Below, in pieces: positions 24,361 through 36,610 of a stretch of DNA of 64,000 nt (positions are counted from its first letter, which is position 1; each line of letters opens with the position of its first letter). The position numbers and the translations under genes were made by a program. The stretch spans positions 143,389,001-143,453,000 of the forward strand of contig NC_084461.1 in NCBI RefSeq assembly GCF_027409185.1, written 5' to 3'. The DNA is from Cynocephalus volans (taxonomy: Eukaryota > Chordata > Mammalia > Dermoptera > Cynocephalidae). Below the pieces are notes generated by a model, which was not told where the DNA came from, ran no database searches, and worked only from the letters and a program-made list of their open reading frames with translations.

Positions 24361-26258
24361 TATTTTTTATTTTTTTAAATTTTATTATGTCGATATACAT
24401 TGTAGCTGATTATTGCTCCCCATCACCAAAACCTCCCTCCCTTCTCCCTCCCCCCTCCCCCCCAACAATGTCCTTTCTGTTTGCTTGTTGTATCAACTTC
24501 AAATAATTGTGGTTGTTATATCTTCTCCCCCCCCCCCCCGGTTTGTGTGTGTGTGTGTGTGTGAATTTATATATTAATTTTTAGCTCCCTCCAATAAGTG
24601 AGAACATGTGGGATTTCTCTTTCTGTGCCTGACTTGTTTCACTTAATATAATTCTCTCAAGGTCCATCCATGTTGTTGCAAATGGCAGTATTTCATTCGT
24701 TTTTATAGCTGAGTAGTATTCCATTGTGCAGATGTACCACATTTTCCGTATCCACTCATCTGATGATGGGCATTTGGGCTGGTTCCAACTCTTGGCTATT
24801 GTAAAGAGTGCTGCGATGAACATTGGGGAACAGGTATACCTTCGACTTGATGATTTCCATTCCTCTGGGTATATTCCCAACAGTGGGATGGCTGGGTCGT
24901 ATGGTAGATCTATTTGCAAATGTTTAAGGAACCTCCATACCATTTTCCATAGAGGCTGCACCATTTTGCAGTCCCACCAACAATGTATGAGAGTTCCTTT
25001 TTCTCCGCAGCCTCGCCAGCATTTATCGTTCATAGTCTTTTGGATTTTAGCCATCCTAACTGGGGTTAGATGGTATCTCAATGTGGTTTTGATTTGCATT
25101 TCCCGGATGCTGAGTGATGTTGAGCATTTTTTCATATGTCTGTTGGCCATTTGGATATCTTCCTTAGAGAAATGCCTACTTAGCTCTTTTGCCCATTTTT
25201 TAATTGGGTTGCTTGTTTTCTTCTTGTAAAGTTGTTTGAGTTCCTTATATATTCTGGATATTAATCCTTTGTCAGATGTATATTTTGCAAATATTTTCTC
25301 CCACTCTGTTGGTTGTCTTTTAACTCTGTTAATTGTTTCTTTTGCTGTGCAGAAGCTTTTTAGTTTGATATAATCCCATTTGTTTATTTTTCCTTTGGTT
25401 GCCCGTGCTTTTGGGGTCGTATTCATGAAGTCTGTGCCCAGTCCTATTTCCTGAAGTGTTTCTCCTATGTTTTCTTTAAGAAGTTTTATTGTCTCAGGGT
25501 GTATATTTAAATCCTTAATCCATTTTGAGTTGATTTTAGTATACGGTGAGAGGTATGGATCTAGTTTCATTCTCCTGCATATCGATATCCAGTTATCCCA
25601 GCACCACTTGCTGAAGAGGCAGTCCCTTCCCCAGTGAATAGGCTTGGTGCCTTTGTCAAAGATCAGATGGCAGTAAGTGTGTGGGTTGATTTCTGGATTC
25701 TCTATTCTATTCCATTGGTCAGTGTGTCTGTTTTTATGCCAGTACCATACTGTTTTGGTTATTATAGCTTTGTAGTATAGCTTAAAGTCAGGTAGTGTTA
25801 TGCCTCCAGCTTTATTTTTTTTGCTGAGCATTGCTTTGGCTATTTGTGGTCTTTTATTGTTCCATATAAATGTCTGAATAGTTTTTTCCATTTCTGAGAA
25901 AAATGTCTTTGGAATTTTGATGGGGATTGCATTGAATTTGTATATCACTTTGGGTAGTATGGACATTTTCACTATGTTGATTCTTCCAATCCGAGAGCAT
26001 GGAATATCTTTCCATCTTCTTGTATCCTCTCTAATTTCTCTCAGCAGTGGTTTGTAGTTCTCATTATAGAGATTTTTCACCTCCTTGGTTAACTCTATTC
26101 CTAAGTATTTTATTTTTTTGGTGGCTATTGTAAATGGGCAGGCTTTCTTGATTTCTCCTTCTGCATGTTCACTATGGGAGAAAAGAAATGCTACTGATTT
26201 TTGTGTGTTGATTTTGTATCCTGCTACTGTGCTGAAATCATTTATCAATTCCAAGAGT
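24361..26258 (-). mobile_element. Young L1 with a 557-codon open ORF2 C-terminal half
   Basis: The minus strand has one uninterrupted frame from 26254 to 24581. It begins at '[15 protein letters not shown]', just past the catalytic core of the reverse transcriptase, and runs through the ORF2 C-terminal domain: '[18 protein letters not shown]' fits CX3CX7HX4C, then '[15 protein letters not shown]' and the end 'SLIGGS'. The 3'UTR carries (CA)n, poly-G, a G-rich tract and a T-run on plus at 24355-24377. The absence of stops over 1.67 kb points to recent insertion. It lacks the 5'UTR, ORF1, the endonuclease and the FADD motif, so it is dead on arrival. There is no usual-length target-site duplication, only a shared 'aactct'. 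Confidence 0.92.
24527..24563. repeat. Poly-C and (GT)n within L1 3'UTR
   Basis: Thirteen C, then a short interruption, then about ten GT units. It is the counterpart of 21700-21747. Confidence 0.95.
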
Positions 26259-26259
26259 T

Positions 26260-27441
26260 AACTCTACAGGCCAGAAGAGAATGGGATAATGTATTCAAAA
26301 TCTTAAAATAAAAAAGAAATGCCAGACAAAAGTACTATACTCAAAAACACCATCCTTAAGAAACAAAGGATAAATAGAGTATTTCCCAGACAAACAAAAA
26401 TGGCAGGAGTTCGCTACCACATGACCAACCCTATAAGAACTCCTTAAAGGAGTCCTGCATCTGGAACCCAAAAGACTATAATCACTGCCATGAATACACA
26501 AGGAAAAATAAAACATACTGGTAGAATAAAAATGCAAATAAAAAAGAAACTATATTTTACCACTTCAAAAAACCAGCAAACACTGAAGACAAACAATAAA
26601 AGGGGAAGAAGGAACAAAGCATGTTTAAAACATCCAAACAAAAATTGATAATGTGCCAGGAGTGAGACAATACCATTTAATAACAACCTTAAACAAAAAT
26701 GGATTAAATTCTCCACTCAAACAACACAGACTGATTAGATTAAAAAGCTAAACCCAACTATGTACTGTTTACAAGAGACTGACCTGACCTGTAAAGACAC
26801 TCACAGACTAATAGTGAAGGGATGGAAAAAGATGTACCATGCAAATGGAGACCAAAAACAAGCAGGAGTATCTATCCTTGTATCAGATAAAATAGACTTT
26901 AAACCGAAACCATAGAAGAGACAAAGAAGGCCCCCATTTAATGCAAAGGGGATCTTTCCATTGAGAAGACATAACAATCATAAATATATGTATACCCAAC
27001 ACTGGAGCCCCCAGGTATATAAAATAAACACTGTTAGAACTAAAGAAAGAATAGACTCTGATACAGTAATAGTTGGGGACCTAAACACCCCTCTCAATAG
27101 AGAAACACAGGATTTAAACTACAGTTTAGATCAATTGGACTTGGCAGATATCTACAGGACATTTCATCCAACAACTACAGAATATGCATTCTTTTCATCA
27201 GCACATGGATCATTCTCCAGGATAGACTACATGTTAGGTTACAAATCAAGTCTCAATTAATTTTTAAAAATTCAGACCATAGTGGATAAAAACTACAAAT
27301 CAATAACAAATGGAACTCTGAAAACTATACAAATCCTTGGAAATTAAACAACATGCTCCTGAACAAACTGTGGGTTCAAGAAGAAATTAAACAGGAAATC
27401 AAAACTCTTCTTGTAATCAATGAAAATAAAGAAATATTACT
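26260..27441 (+). mobile_element. Inverted 5' part of the older L1 (ORF2 endonuclease region), plus strand
   Basis: The plus strand encodes degenerate L1 ORF2 N-terminal sequence. At about 27070-27250 the frame reads 'VGDLNTPLNRETQDLN', 'DIYRTFHPTTTEYAF' and 'FSRIDYMLGYK', matching the L1 apurinic-type endonuclease region with the catalytic SDH-side residues degraded. The last recognisable codons (near 27400, 'VQEEIKQEIKTLL') lie just before the ORF2 point where the minus-strand part at 24350 begins. Orientation is opposite to the rest of the element, as expected for a twin-priming 5' inversion. Confidence 0.8.
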
Positions 27442-27453
27442 GATTTTGTTTTG
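27442..27453. repeat. Right target-site duplication candidate of the older L1
   Basis: This is the partner of 19130-19141 with one mismatch. It sits directly at the outer end of the inverted fragment. Confidence 0.5.
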
Positions 27454-28975
27454 AACAAATCCTCTTTGCCACTTTTATGCCCTCTCAAGACTGGACATTT
27501 AGCCTCTCTCCAACCTCTACACTCGCCTGACCTCAAGAGCAGAAGAATAATTCTCCCCTTTACAAGCAATCTGGAGGCTGATGCATGCCACACTTCACTA
27601 TACCATTCTACCATTCTACAGAACTATCAAGTTCATCTTGGCTTACCTTCTCTTCCTTTTGAATCACAAACATATTTGAGTTGGGTGAGAAATAAGAAAT
27701 GCTATCTTCATCTACCATGACTCAATATTAAAATTTTTAAAGTTAAAAGCATTTCAATAAAGTCCTGAAAAAATCTATATCAGTGATTGTGTTTGATCTT
27801 TTCATCCTTTAAACAGAAAGCTATGCTTTCAACCCATAGAAAATAGTTGTCCAAATATATATCGATATATGGAAAAATTGCTATATTATTTGTTTAATGA
27901 TACAAAGATGAATTATACTTTTTTTCTTATGAGGTTAACTATTTATGTCTCTATAAACACTGAATTGATGTGCTATGTTTTGTAGGAGTGAAAATAAGGG
28001 AACTTGAGACATTTAAATTTATTATCTATTTTAAACCTTTTTCTTATTGCTGAGGAAGTATAGGACAAAATTTTTGCAAATAAGAAAAAAAAGACCATCC
28101 TTGATAGAAATTTGGAGCTGTTTACTTATGTAATTGTTCTATAAAACCACAGAGGCAAACATATGTTTCTCAACATAAGGGATAAGAGAAAATTCATCTA
28201 ACAATCAGACTATGATAATTACATCACTAGAGATGAATTCCAAAGTGTAGAGATAGAGAAGTAGGTATAGAACTCTAGTTCCCATCAATGTGATACTAAC
28301 ATGCTTAAACATATGCTCTCATATTTAGCAAGTACAAAATGATTTCTCCCTGAAATCAGAAAGTTAAGTAGCTGTAGGTCTCCATACTGGTAATTATGCA
28401 AAAATGATTTGGTATTTATAGCATACACCAGAGTTTTTCTTACTCAACCATATCTTTTCAGTTGATTGACACTTTCTATTTCAATCATTTGTTGTTAATT
28501 TACAGTAGACCTATATGCACATTATTTTGAGGAGTGCCTAAGATTATGAACTAAGTATCTTAATTCTGAAGGAAAGTGTTACTCTGGGATGACTATGTAA
28601 TTAGGAAGACAAAGAAAGTGAGAGTGAGCTTCTAGCACTATGCTGCCACATCCTTGTCAACTTCTAGAAGTGAATGAAATCTCAGCAATTTTGAGAATCC
28701 AAGTTTTTCTGAGTGATAATCATAACATACCTGTCTTTTTAAACCTAGAGTTCAGATGTTTGGGGTTTTAGTGAAACACCGGGTGTCATTGATTTGTTTC
28801 TTCTGTATATAGTAATCTAAATCACGTTCTTTTCTTTTTCTTTTGGTTATTGTCGTATTAAAAATTTTACAAAATTCAATACTCACTAAAAATAAAATAA
28901 AATCACTCCATATGGAAAAAAAAAATCTAAAAAGATAATCCCTGTCAACAGTTTTATATATCTGAAATGTGTACC
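27454..28975. other. Intergenic stretch, nothing recognised
   Basis: AT-rich DNA. The 89-codon ORF at 27451-27720 has no recognisable domain. Confidence 0.5.
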
Positions 28976-28979
28976 ATTT

Positions 28980-30060
28980 CAGACCTATGTTTTATCTTGT
29001 AGACTATATGTATTTTATAAAACAGGAATCATGCTCTTTAGAGCCTTGCTTTTTGAATGCGCACTACCTTGCAAGCACTTTTTGTGGCAATAAGTAAACA
29101 TTTACTTTTTAAAATGCTACATATAATTTCATGATGTGAATACACCAAAATTTATTCAACCACTCCCTAATTTTCAGATATTTAAGATGCCTCTAATTTT
29201 AGAGATATTTACAGATAATCCTACATTAAACCTACATCTACATATCCCCTTCCACACTTACATTTAAATATATATAGAATAGGATAATGATTTAAATTTT
29301 GTATATAATTAACATTTAATATAAGCTCACAGATAGCCTACCAGTTTCATAACCAACAACTCAGATGAAGACTGAATACTACCAAGATTTTTTTAAACAG
29401 GTTTTTATTAATCTGATAACCATGACATGATATTGTTTTAGTCTGCATTTCCCTGATCACAATTGCAGCTTACTACCTGTTCCTATGTTTATTCACCATT
29501 AGCTAAATCTCCTTATTGACTTACCATTTCGTCCTTAGTACCCATTTTTATGTGAGTTTTCTTTTTCTATTATTGATTCAGTTTATGTATAGGATATTTT
29601 TAGATTATTCCTTTCACCAGGAATTCACTTTTCTTTCCAATTGGAGGTTTGAATCTAAATTTAAGGACTTTTTGGTTTTTGTTTGTTTGTTTGTTTTAAC
29701 ATGGCCTATAATCCTGTTTCATGTATTAAATAACAAATTATTTAACACTGGCTTGAAAAACTAACTTTTCATATAAAGTTTATCATTTATGCATGGGTCT
29801 GTTTCTAGACTCTATATTGTGTTTGTAGCTGTACAGTCTTTCTGTGCCAGGACTACTGAGTTTTATTTACTACAGATTCATGTATATTTTTATGTCTGGT
29901 AGAATAATCTCTAAGCCTCTATTTTTTTCCAAAAAATTCTTGATTATTTTGTTCACATTAACTCCTTCAGAGAATTTTTTAATCAATTTAAGTAGTTCTA
30001 AAAATAATCTGATTAGATTATTCAGTACATTTTTAAAGATTCTATATGAAATAAGTTCTG
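28980..30060 (-). mobile_element. Ancient L1 relic, minus strand
   Basis: Phrases such as 'gatgtgaatacaccaaaatt' near 29140, 'tttatgcatgggtctgtttc' near 29790 and 'tttttatgtctggtagaata' near 29890 occur in the order of old mammalian L1 ORF2/3' sequence on the minus strand. All frames are broken. Confidence 0.55.
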
Positions 30061-30293
30061 GAAACTCCAAGGCAGTAAAAACAAATACAGATTTGAATTC
30101 TGCAAATGGGCATGATAATGTGAAACTGGTAGGTCTGAAAAGGCATATTCTATAATATAGTGTGCTGCTAAATGAGGAAATATCAGATTTGGATTTGGAT
30201 TTGGAAACTAGATAAAATAGTCTGTACAGAGAATGGTTACTAAGGCCTCCTCACATAAAAATGAGATGAATAAATAACTACTTGTATTGTTCA

Positions 30294-30303
30294 GGACTCA
30301 TTT
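30294..30303. repeat. Left target-site duplication candidate of the 5'-inverted L1
   Basis: 'ggactcattt' here and 'ggagtcattt' at 31754-31763 differ at one base and bracket the L1. Confidence 0.55.
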
Positions 30304-31392
30304 CTTTTTCATATGAGGAATGTCTATTCAGTTCTTTTGTCCATTTTAAAATTGATTTACTTGTTTTCGTACTGTTGAGTTGTTTGAGTTCTTTGTATAG
30401 CCTGGATATTAACCTCTTGTCAGATGCATAGCTGGCAAATACTTTCTCTCATTCTGTAGGTTGTTTTTTTGCTGTGTTAATTGTTTCTTTTGCTGTCCAG
30501 AAGCTTTTTAGTTTGACGTAATCCCATTTGTTTATTTTTCTTTTGTTGCCTGTGCTTTTGGTGTCTTATTCATAAAGTCTTTGCCCAGTCCTATATACTG
30601 AAGTGTTTCCCCTGAGTTTTCTTTAAGGAGTTTTATAGTTTTAGGTCTTCTATTTATGTCTTTACTCTATTTTGAGTCCATTTTGGTATACGGTGAGAGG
30701 TGCAGGTCTAGTAACATTACTTCTCATATGAAGACATACAAATGGCCAACAGACACATGAAGAAATGCTCGACATCACTCAGCATTAGAGAAATGCAAAT
30801 CAAAACCACGTTGAGATATCATCTCACCCCAGTTAGACTGGCTATTTTCAAAAAGACAGAGAATAACAAATGCTGGAAAGGATGCAGAGAAAGGGGAAAT
30901 CTCCTTCACTGTTGGTGGGACCATAAATTGGTGCAGCCATTATGGAAAATAGATAGAACTGCCATATGATCCAGAAATTCCACAGCTGTGTATATACCCA
31001 AAGGAATGGAAATCATCATGTCTAAGGAATACCTGCACTCCTGTGTTTATTCCATCTCTATTTACAATAGCCAAGAGTTGGAACCATCCTAAAAGCCCAC
31101 CATCAGATGAATGGATAAGGAAAATGTGGTGCACATACACAATGGAATACTACACTGCCATAAAAAGAATGAAATTCTGTCATTCACAACAACATGGGTG
31201 AACTTAGAGAAAATTATGTTATAAGTGAAATAAGCCAGGCATAGGAAGAGAAATACTGCATGTCCTCACTCACAAGTGGGAGAGCTAAAATAAAGAAAAA
31301 AAAAGAAAGGAAGAAAAAAGGGAAGGCAGAAAGAAAGAAAGAAAGAAAGGAAGAAAGAAGGAAGGCAGGAAGAAAAAGAAAGAAAGAAAGAG

Positions 31393-31475
<83 letters not shown>

Positions 31476-31753
31476 AGGAAGGAAGGAAAGAAAGAAAGAA
31501 AGAATTCATAATACATTGAAGTTTTCAAAATAGAAAGAAAATGACTGTGGTTATTAGAGGTTGGTAAGGGGGAGGGGTGGGGTTAGCGAGAAATTAGTTA
31601 AGGGTCACAAAGATTGATTATGTTTTGTAAATATGAGTATACTAATTATCCTGATTTTATCACAACATACTGTACACATGTATTGATATTTGATTCTGTA
31701 CCCCACAAATATGCATAACCAATTATCTTTCAATAAAAAAACCTGTCAAAAAA
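30304..31753 (+). mobile_element. L1 with 5' inversion (twin-priming type), plus strand
   Basis: The 30304-30725 part is L1 ORF2 sequence in minus orientation. At about 30726 the sequence switches to plus-strand ORF2, with an open stretch from 30742 ('[19 protein letters not shown]') through a zinc-knuckle-like '[17 protein letters not shown]'. It continues to the 3'UTR and a poly-A near 31735-31753. The two parts meet in L1 coordinates and share the block 'ctcatatgaa' at the 30313 and 30724 ends. The 3' terminal sequence 'ctgtaccccacaaatatg' matches the older L1 at 19.15 kb. A long (GAAA)n array interrupts the 3'UTR. Confidence 0.85.
31290..31504. repeat. (GAAA)n / polypurine microsatellite inside L1 3'UTR
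   Basis: About 215 bp consist almost only of GAAA and GGAA units. The middle, from about 31397 to 31473, is a pure GAAA run. The opposing 70-100-codon Phe/Ser and Lys/Glu ORFs here are repeat artefacts. Confidence 0.95.
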
Positions 31754-31764
31754 GGAGTCATTTT

Positions 31765-33600
31765 TAAAAACCTTTATATAAAATTTTATTTTTCCATATT
31801 TGACATGCTGAACTCTGAGAACTGTACTTCTCTTTATGCATGAATTGATGTGTTTCAAAAAAGAAGCAACTTTAGAGTAAGAATGATATTTCAAAGGGAA
31901 AGAATAACAAGAAAACTTGAGACTACAATTTAAAATTTTTTTATAAGCGCATTCACTCCCTATATTTATTTGTTGTGGAAGAGGAGCTAAAGTTTAAACA
32001 AATCTAGTCCTAAAATGTTCTTTTTTGTTTTTTCTCTATATTTTCCTGGTGCCTCACAAGCTCTTGGTAAGAAATGTATTATCCCATCTTTCGTTTTTAT
32101 TTTTTTTTAAATTTTCTTTTGTTCTTATATACTGCTTAGAGTAAAATTATACATTGATTTTAGGAAATGTGAGGAGAGGTCCACAATTTTATAATGATTT
32201 TTTTTTTGGGAGGGGGGTAATTTATGGGCCTCCCATGAGCATATATATGGGAAGCAAATGCCATTCTGGCTGAAACCAGGGCTTGTATTTAAGCCTTCCT
32301 TAAGCCTTTGACAAAGGCGTTCTGAACCTTGACTGACCTTCCCCAACCATGTTACACTCCAAAGCCACAGGGCAATTCTACTGAATTCGCTGACTTGTTT
32401 GGGAGCCTGACAAAAATTTCTCCAGGCACTAAAATCATGATTTAAACATATGGCTGTCAGACTAACTTAGGACAGTTCAATCCATGAAAGAGCTAGTTTT
32501 CCTAGAGGTATCAAGTCTCTCAAGGTCGCTGGAAGAATAACTACAGTATTTTAACATGGTTCACAGAGTTAATAATGAAAAATAAGAACAAACCATCATT
32601 CTAGTTAAGCTGCTTTTCAAACACTGTTTCTACTTTCTGGCTTTATTCCACCTTGATAGTTTAGAAGAAACATAAGCATACTTTTAATCCAAATTGGTCC
32701 ATACAAATAATTGTAAAAAAAAACCCAAATATTTTGTTTGATTTTCAATGCAATAATAGTTGATATTTGTGTTTAGTTTGAATTTCAGAGCAATTGATAT
32801 GAATCACTCGGTTCATCACGGATTGAGCTTGTCTGCTAAAATATTTTCACACAAGTAAATAAAACAAAAAACTTGGTACCAAGCTGAACCTCCTCAAGGG
32901 TTTTCCCTGTTTCTTTCTCTGTCCAGTAAAAGTTGACTTTCAGTTTCACAATCTGCTGAATCCAAACTAAATGGCTTGTCTTTCAGTGTTCCCTTCTGGA
33001 GTTGTGTGAATTGCTTCTTGCTACAGCAATATCTATGCTAAAATTGTCAGTAAAAGTGTAAGACATAGCAAGAGAAGGTAATTTCACTTAGGCTCATATT
33101 CATTCGTTATTTTTTTTATCTTATTTATTTTGTATTCCAGTTTATTTGATTTCAGTAGTAAGCCACCTATTTTTTCACTCAATGTACATTGCCTTGTTGG
33201 TAAAATAGTTGAGCAGAAGCTGTTGGATGGATAGAATTTGTCACCTCCTTTTGTGGAGTTATGGTTGAGTTTTACAGAAGCTTCAGCCCTAAGCATTTTA
33301 TGTCTTATGTCCTACCACCTGCTAAGTAGAATGGCTCCCAAATAATGAATTCACTTTTCTTGCAGAGGCCAATTCTTCCTTGCTTCAGGCTACAACTATA
33401 TGATGAAAAAAGCCAAATGGTCAATCTGGTATTTGATCAATTTTGGCTGCTTGTGTTGGTTCAGCAGCAAAGCTCCTACTGAATTGATTGTCATGTACAA
33501 AAACTAAATTTCAATATTTGAAAAACTAAGAAATATTCTAGGAAATGTTACAGGGTGTTACATTGAAAAGATCGTGTTACTAACTGTAGCTACCAATTGT
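31765..33600. other. Intergenic stretch, nothing recognised
   Basis: No gene or clear repeat. Confidence 0.5.
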
Positions 33601-33609
33601 TGAGAATTT

Positions 33610-33790
33610 TTAAATGTGTTAACTATTTTGAATTATCTCATAAATATTTCATGTAAAATCAAATTATTAATCCTTTATTACAATAAAGAAAGCGAAGTTC
33701 AGAAAAGTTAAGTGATCAAGTAGTAAATACTTAACTGAAGAAAAAGAGAAAAGGTCTGCCTACAAATTCTTTTCTTAAGGACTACATCAG
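33610..33790 (-). repeat. MIR fragment, minus strand
   Basis: 'ttaatcctttattacaataa' followed by 'gcgaagttcagaaaagttaa' and 'gtgatcaagtagtaaatact' follows the reverse-complement MIR core. Confidence 0.6.
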
Positions 33791-33984
33791 ATTGCTTTAC
33801 TGAGCAAAATATTTACATTTTTAAAAATTCTTATTAACTACATTTCATTGTTGCAAATATTTGTGATCAGAAATACTTTCACCAGTCACTCATGACAGTT
33901 CTCCTCGCAGGTTACGTGAAAGGGATTTACTTTCACCGTCTTATCATCATGAATTTTTGGAATCAATGAAATCTACACCTGGGT

Positions 33985-34185
33985 TCAAATCTATGAAATC
34001 CATGTTCTAACTTGTAAGCCCATGTGTCTCTGGGAAAGTCCCTTGTTCTTACTGAACCTACTATCTCTATCAGAAAACAGCGCTATAAAGAGAATGCAAT
34101 TACAAAGATTATGTGGGGGTTAAAAAAAACTAGTACAGTGTCTGGTATATTATATCTATTAAATAAGAGCTGACCTCTTTTATGA
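33985..34185 (+). repeat. MIR SINE
   Basis: 'tctctgggaaagtcccttgt', 'cctactatctctatcagaaa' and 'actagtacagtgtctggtat' follow the MIR consensus order in forward orientation. Confidence 0.65.
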
Positions 34186-34189
34186 AGGA

Positions 34190-36365
34190 AGGGAGTATTA
34201 TTTTGGATTTCATTCTATCATCCACTTAAATGAAATTTAAGAATGATCTACTTTATGTTTAAATATTAACATTGCATATTGGTATTGACAAGCACTAATC
34301 ACACTCAACCTTTATCTCACTTTACTTCTTTCAAAAGCAATTATATGCTGTCATCTTTATAAGCAGTTGAAGGATAGGAATGTATCATTTGTCATCTTGA
34401 TTCTTTTTGTTTAGTTGGCTTTGAACTATATGGTTTCTGGTGTTCTATCTTTTTTGCTCATCCAGAGCAATGCTTTCTAGGCCACATCCCAAGTTCTCAT
34501 GGGAGACAGTCTACATTTCTGAGATTTGCACAAACTTATCATTGTTTCATGAATAATTACTCAAAAGTGATTATTACTCATCTTGAAACCTCTTTAGTTC
34601 TCTCCTCCCCTACCCAAGCTGATATATCTCTCTATATATATCTATATCAAGGTGAGAGAGAGAGAGAGATTGTGAAATTTTCTCTGAAGAAAACTCTTGG
34701 TGAATGTTATTATAAGCAAAATTGGAAATAGATTAGGTTAAGAGAGATTCTTTTGCGTAATTGTAAATTACAGTAAAAAAAACCCCAATCAGATTACTTC
34801 CATTTTCTACATTTAACACAAGGGTATTAGTTACATTTGGAAACATTTATGTATAACTATAATAAAAAATGCATCCATATTCACAAACTCATTTTCCTTT
34901 CATTCCACAATTATTGTAAACATCAAGAATTGGGAGCTATTGAACAGATGGGGCATTAGTGTCTTAATTCTTGATCTTTGTTCTAGTAAATCCTTCCGTT
35001 TCATAGCTTTCCACAAATCCTATACTCATTCAGGGCATGTGGATAATTTTTTAAATGCTGCTTTAATGTTGGTGTCATTTTTTGTGTTTTATGATTTCAA
35101 ACAAATATGTAAATGCAGCTGTCCAACAGGATAATGAGACCGCACTAAACTGCTCTAATATTTTAAACTGAGCATGTCCTAATCATGCCAGCATATCCTG
35201 CATAAACTAAATGCAGTTTCTTGTGCCAACATGCCTATTGGTTTGTGATATTTCTAAGTAATCTCTCTAAATGGATTCCTTACTTAGATCTGATTTTTTT
35301 TTCCTTTCTGCATGCTAGGCACTTAATACATGTTACTGACTGAATATCAATTCATTCTTAACAAAGAAAAAATGGAAGTAAATACGCATTCTTATGGTTT
35401 AGAAATTTATATATAGACTATGTACACTTTAAGTTTATCAAAGAAAACACAAAAAAATTCCTGAATGCCTTAATTTTGCTATAAAAATAAAAAGAGTGCA
35501 TTTTTCCTCAATCAGATCATATAGTACATAGTATTTTAAAAATACCTAATCAAGAGTTGTGGCAGCATTTTAATAAACTATGTTTATTTTCTGACTTACA
35601 TTATGATTTTCAATTACCAATTGAATCTATACAGTCAAAAAACCCTTCTTCAAAGTTTTGAAAATTATTGATATTTTATTTGAATGTTCAAAATATGTAA
35701 TTACTTCTGACCATCAGCTTATTATCATTTCCTCTAACTCTACATACATCTCCTTTTACCTTCTTGGTTTGATGGATTCGACATCTGCGAAAAGAAAAGT
35801 CTTTGAAAGAAAATGGGGAAATCTGGGTTACATGCGAGTTTCTGTTAAAGTGAAAACTGCCAACAGAGGAAAATTGGATAGTGCCCTACTTACATAACTA
35901 TGAAATACACTCTGGTTCCCTCATAAATTTTATTCCTAATGGATATTTGTTGGTTCTTCTGGGATCTTATGAAAAAATAGTGTTGTAAATGTGTCTTTGG
36001 GGGATTCTATGGTTGATTGTAGTAGCAGTGGTTAGAGCATTTGCTGTGGTTGGCTTTATCTCGGGTCATACTCTCTTCAATTCTTCCTGGTTTGGGGTAT
36101 ATGTAAAATATTCTTTGCCTAAGGCATATGTAGTGAGAATCATTCTTTTTCTCAAAACAACATAGAAATAAGAACATTGGCCTAGGATTAAGGTGGCATG
36201 AGAGCTAGCTTCTCCCATTACCTTGTCTGACAACTAATAATTTTTTGTTTCAGTTATATCTTATGCAAAATGTTAATAATGCCAGCAGTATTCTGAGTTA
36301 TGTGAACATGGTAGAAATAATGCACTAAAATGCTGGAAAAAGAATAAATTTATGGTGAGAAAAAA
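34190..36365. other. Intergenic stretch, nothing recognised
   Basis: Contains a (TATC)/(GA)n patch at 34620-34670. There is no supportable gene. The 79-codon ORF at 35658-35897 has no known features. Confidence 0.5.
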
Positions 36366-36369
36366 AGAG

Positions 36370-36610
36370 AAGGAAATTGGTATTTATTAAATACATATTA
36401 GGTGTCATGCAAGGTGGCAATGTGATTCACATTTTTTTTTCCTATGTGATGCCACAACCAGATTATGAGGTATCATTATATCATTTGGAAACTTCAGAAA
36501 ATTGGGTTCATAAAGGTTCAGCAATATATCCATGGCTACAGAGCTATTAAGTGTCAGTGACTTCAGGTACACATATGTGCATGATCACTTACTGTGCCAT
36601 GCTAATGAGA
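36370..36610 (-). repeat. MIR SINE, minus strand
   Basis: 'ggtatttattaaatacatat', 'taggtgtcatgcaaggtggc' and 'ccatggctacagagctatta' follow the reverse-complement MIR consensus. Confidence 0.7.

Noticed and set aside
24726..25229. 167-codon plus-strand ORF
   Set aside because: It is the antisense shadow of the intact L1 ORF2 C-terminal frame.
31214..31528. Opposing 74-104-codon ORFs rich in Phe/Ser/Leu or Lys/Glu
   Set aside because: These are translations of the (GAAA)n repeat.
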